A DNA stretch of 64,000 nt, from NCBI RefSeq assembly GCF_001544575.2, contig NZ_FCNY02000003.1, positions 186,001 through 250,000 on the forward strand. Direction: 5' to 3'. A model generated the notes under the pieces. That model was given only the letters and a program-made list of their open reading frames with translations, did not search any database and was not told where the DNA came from. Position numbers and translations under genes: made by a program. Positions 63,310-64,000 of the stretch are shown here, one piece after another; position 1 is the first letter of the stretch, and every line of letters starts with the position of its first letter. This DNA is from Caballeronia cordobensis. Lineage in GTDB: Bacteria > Pseudomonadota > Gammaproteobacteria > Burkholderiales > Burkholderiaceae.

Positions 63310-64000
63310 GCAGGAAGCAGGCACGCGCCGTTCCCGTGCTGATGTACCACCATGTCAGCACGTCGCCGGGCATGATTACCGTCACGCCCGGGCATTTCGC
63401 CGCGCAAATGGATTATCTGGCGAGCGCGGGTTATCGAACCATCGGCTCGGCACAACTCGCGGCGTTTCTGCGCGGCGAGGACATGCCGCCGAAATCGATT
63501 GTCATTACCTTCGACGATGGCTATCTCGACAACTGGGTGCACGCGCATCCCGTGCTCGAGCGCCACGGCTTCACGGCCTTGTGCTTTCTCGTGAGCAGCT
63601 GGCCGGGCGAAGGCCATGTGCGCCCGAATGCGGCGTATGCGGGCTCGGCCTTGCCGGCTCTGCTCGATCATCATGCGGGCGAACGCGCGATCGAGAGCGG
63701 ACGTGCCGACGATGCGATCCTGCGCTGGTCCGAGATCGAAGCGATGCGCGCTGCCGGCACGTTCGAGTTCCATAGTCACACGCATACGCATGTGCGCTGG
63801 GACCGCGTCGCGGGCTCGCCGGGCGAGAAGCGCGAACGTCTGCACGACGATCTACACGCGGCGCGTGCCGCGTTGCGCGCCCGCCTCGGCGAAGTCTCCG
63901 ATCATCTGTGCTGGCCGCAAGGCTATTACGACGACGACTATCGGGACGTGGCGCTGAGCGCGGGTTTCAGGCACTTCTATACGTGCCATACGGGCACGAA
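63306..64000 (+). CDS. Polysaccharide deacetylase family protein (partial at window end)
   Basis: Starts with ATG at 63306 inside the stop of the glycosyltransferase gene (ATGA) and stays open to the window edge, so it was not closed by a stop. About 231 residues are visible: PVLMYHHVSTSPGMITVTPG, NodB-domain motif 1 ITFDDGYLDN with the catalytic Asp and metal Asp, and FEFHSHTHTHV with the metal-binding histidines. Carbohydrate esterase family 4, removing acyl groups from a glycan; cluster with the GT4 gene points to LPS or capsule modification. Confidence 0.9.
   Translation, partial: MSRKQARAVPVLMYHHVSTSPGMITVTPGHFAAQMDYLASAGYRTIGSAQLAAFLRGEDMPPKSIVITFDDGYLDNWVHAHPVLERHGFTALCFLVSSWPGEGHVRPNAAYAGSALPALLDHHAGERAIESGRADDAILRWSEIEAMRAAGTFEFHSHTHTHVRWDRVAGSPGEKRERLHDDLHAARAALRARLGEVSDHLCWPQGYYDDDYRDVALSAGFRHFYTCHTGT

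Overview
The window is GC-rich beta-proteobacterial DNA, most probably chromosome-scale sequence from the Burkholderiaceae (Paraburkholderia/Caballeronia-like). This placement is an inference from the gene families: DUF4148 small secreted proteins (two copies), DUF3331, a fused indolepyruvate ferredoxin oxidoreductase, many LysR regulators, FUSC/AaeB-type efflux, and a Burkholderia-style non-phosphorylative L-arabinose operon. I saw no rRNA, tRNA, IS element, phage gene or CRISPR array. The region looks like metabolically rich accessory chromosome rather than a mobile island.

Layout. 1-2.3 kb: the end of a probable RuBisCO-like protein gene, a DUF1537 four-carbon sugar-acid kinase and a LysR gene. 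2.5-9.3 kb: DUF4148 protein, a KfrA-like coiled-coil protein with 84-bp tandem repeats, SRPBCC protein, nitronate monooxygenase, NYN-LOTUS protein, and an HdeD/papain-like fusion. 9.4-12.5 kb: alpha/beta hydrolase, second DUF4148 protein, AraC regulator, DUF3331. 12.5-17.3 kb: a cyanide-insensitive-type bd oxidase (cioBA) operon led by a YdeP-type molybdopterin oxidoreductase. 17.6-27.3 kb: two FUSC efflux operons facing each other, one with an alpha/beta hydrolase and one with MarR, DUF1656, HlyD, outer-membrane factor and SRPBCC genes. 27.4-31.2 kb: DUF1275 membrane protein, a divergent ampR/ampC pair, a LysR. 31.3-39.4 kb: an aconitase-family enzyme with swapped domain order plus an MFS carrier, then a LysR divergent from a 1179-residue indolepyruvate oxidoreductase.

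39.3-49.2 kb is a complete-looking L-arabinose uptake and oxidation operon: GbpR-type LysR (divergent), arabinonate dehydratase, MFS carrier, 2-keto-3-deoxyarabonate dehydratase, Gfo/Idh/MocA sugar dehydrogenase and the AraFGH ABC transporter. The final 2-oxoglutarate semialdehyde dehydrogenase and a lactonase are not in the window. 49.2-55.3 kb holds the most interesting unit, read on the minus strand: carrier protein, acyl-CoA-dehydrogenase-like flavoprotein, amino acid:[carrier protein] ligase and DUF1839, each overlapping the next by 4 bp, followed by a family 2 glycoside hydrolase. This looks like a compact pathway that loads an amino acid on a carrier protein, oxidises it, and hands it to an unknown acceptor. 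DUF1839 shows a Cys/His arrangement like the BtrH aminoacyl transferase of butirosin biosynthesis.

55.7-64 kb: YdcF protein, a UvrA2-type ABC ATPase lacking the UvrB-binding insert, small secreted and hypothetical proteins, a FadR/GntR regulator, and the start of a cell-surface glycan cluster (GT4 glycosyltransferase plus a polysaccharide deacetylase cut by the window edge).
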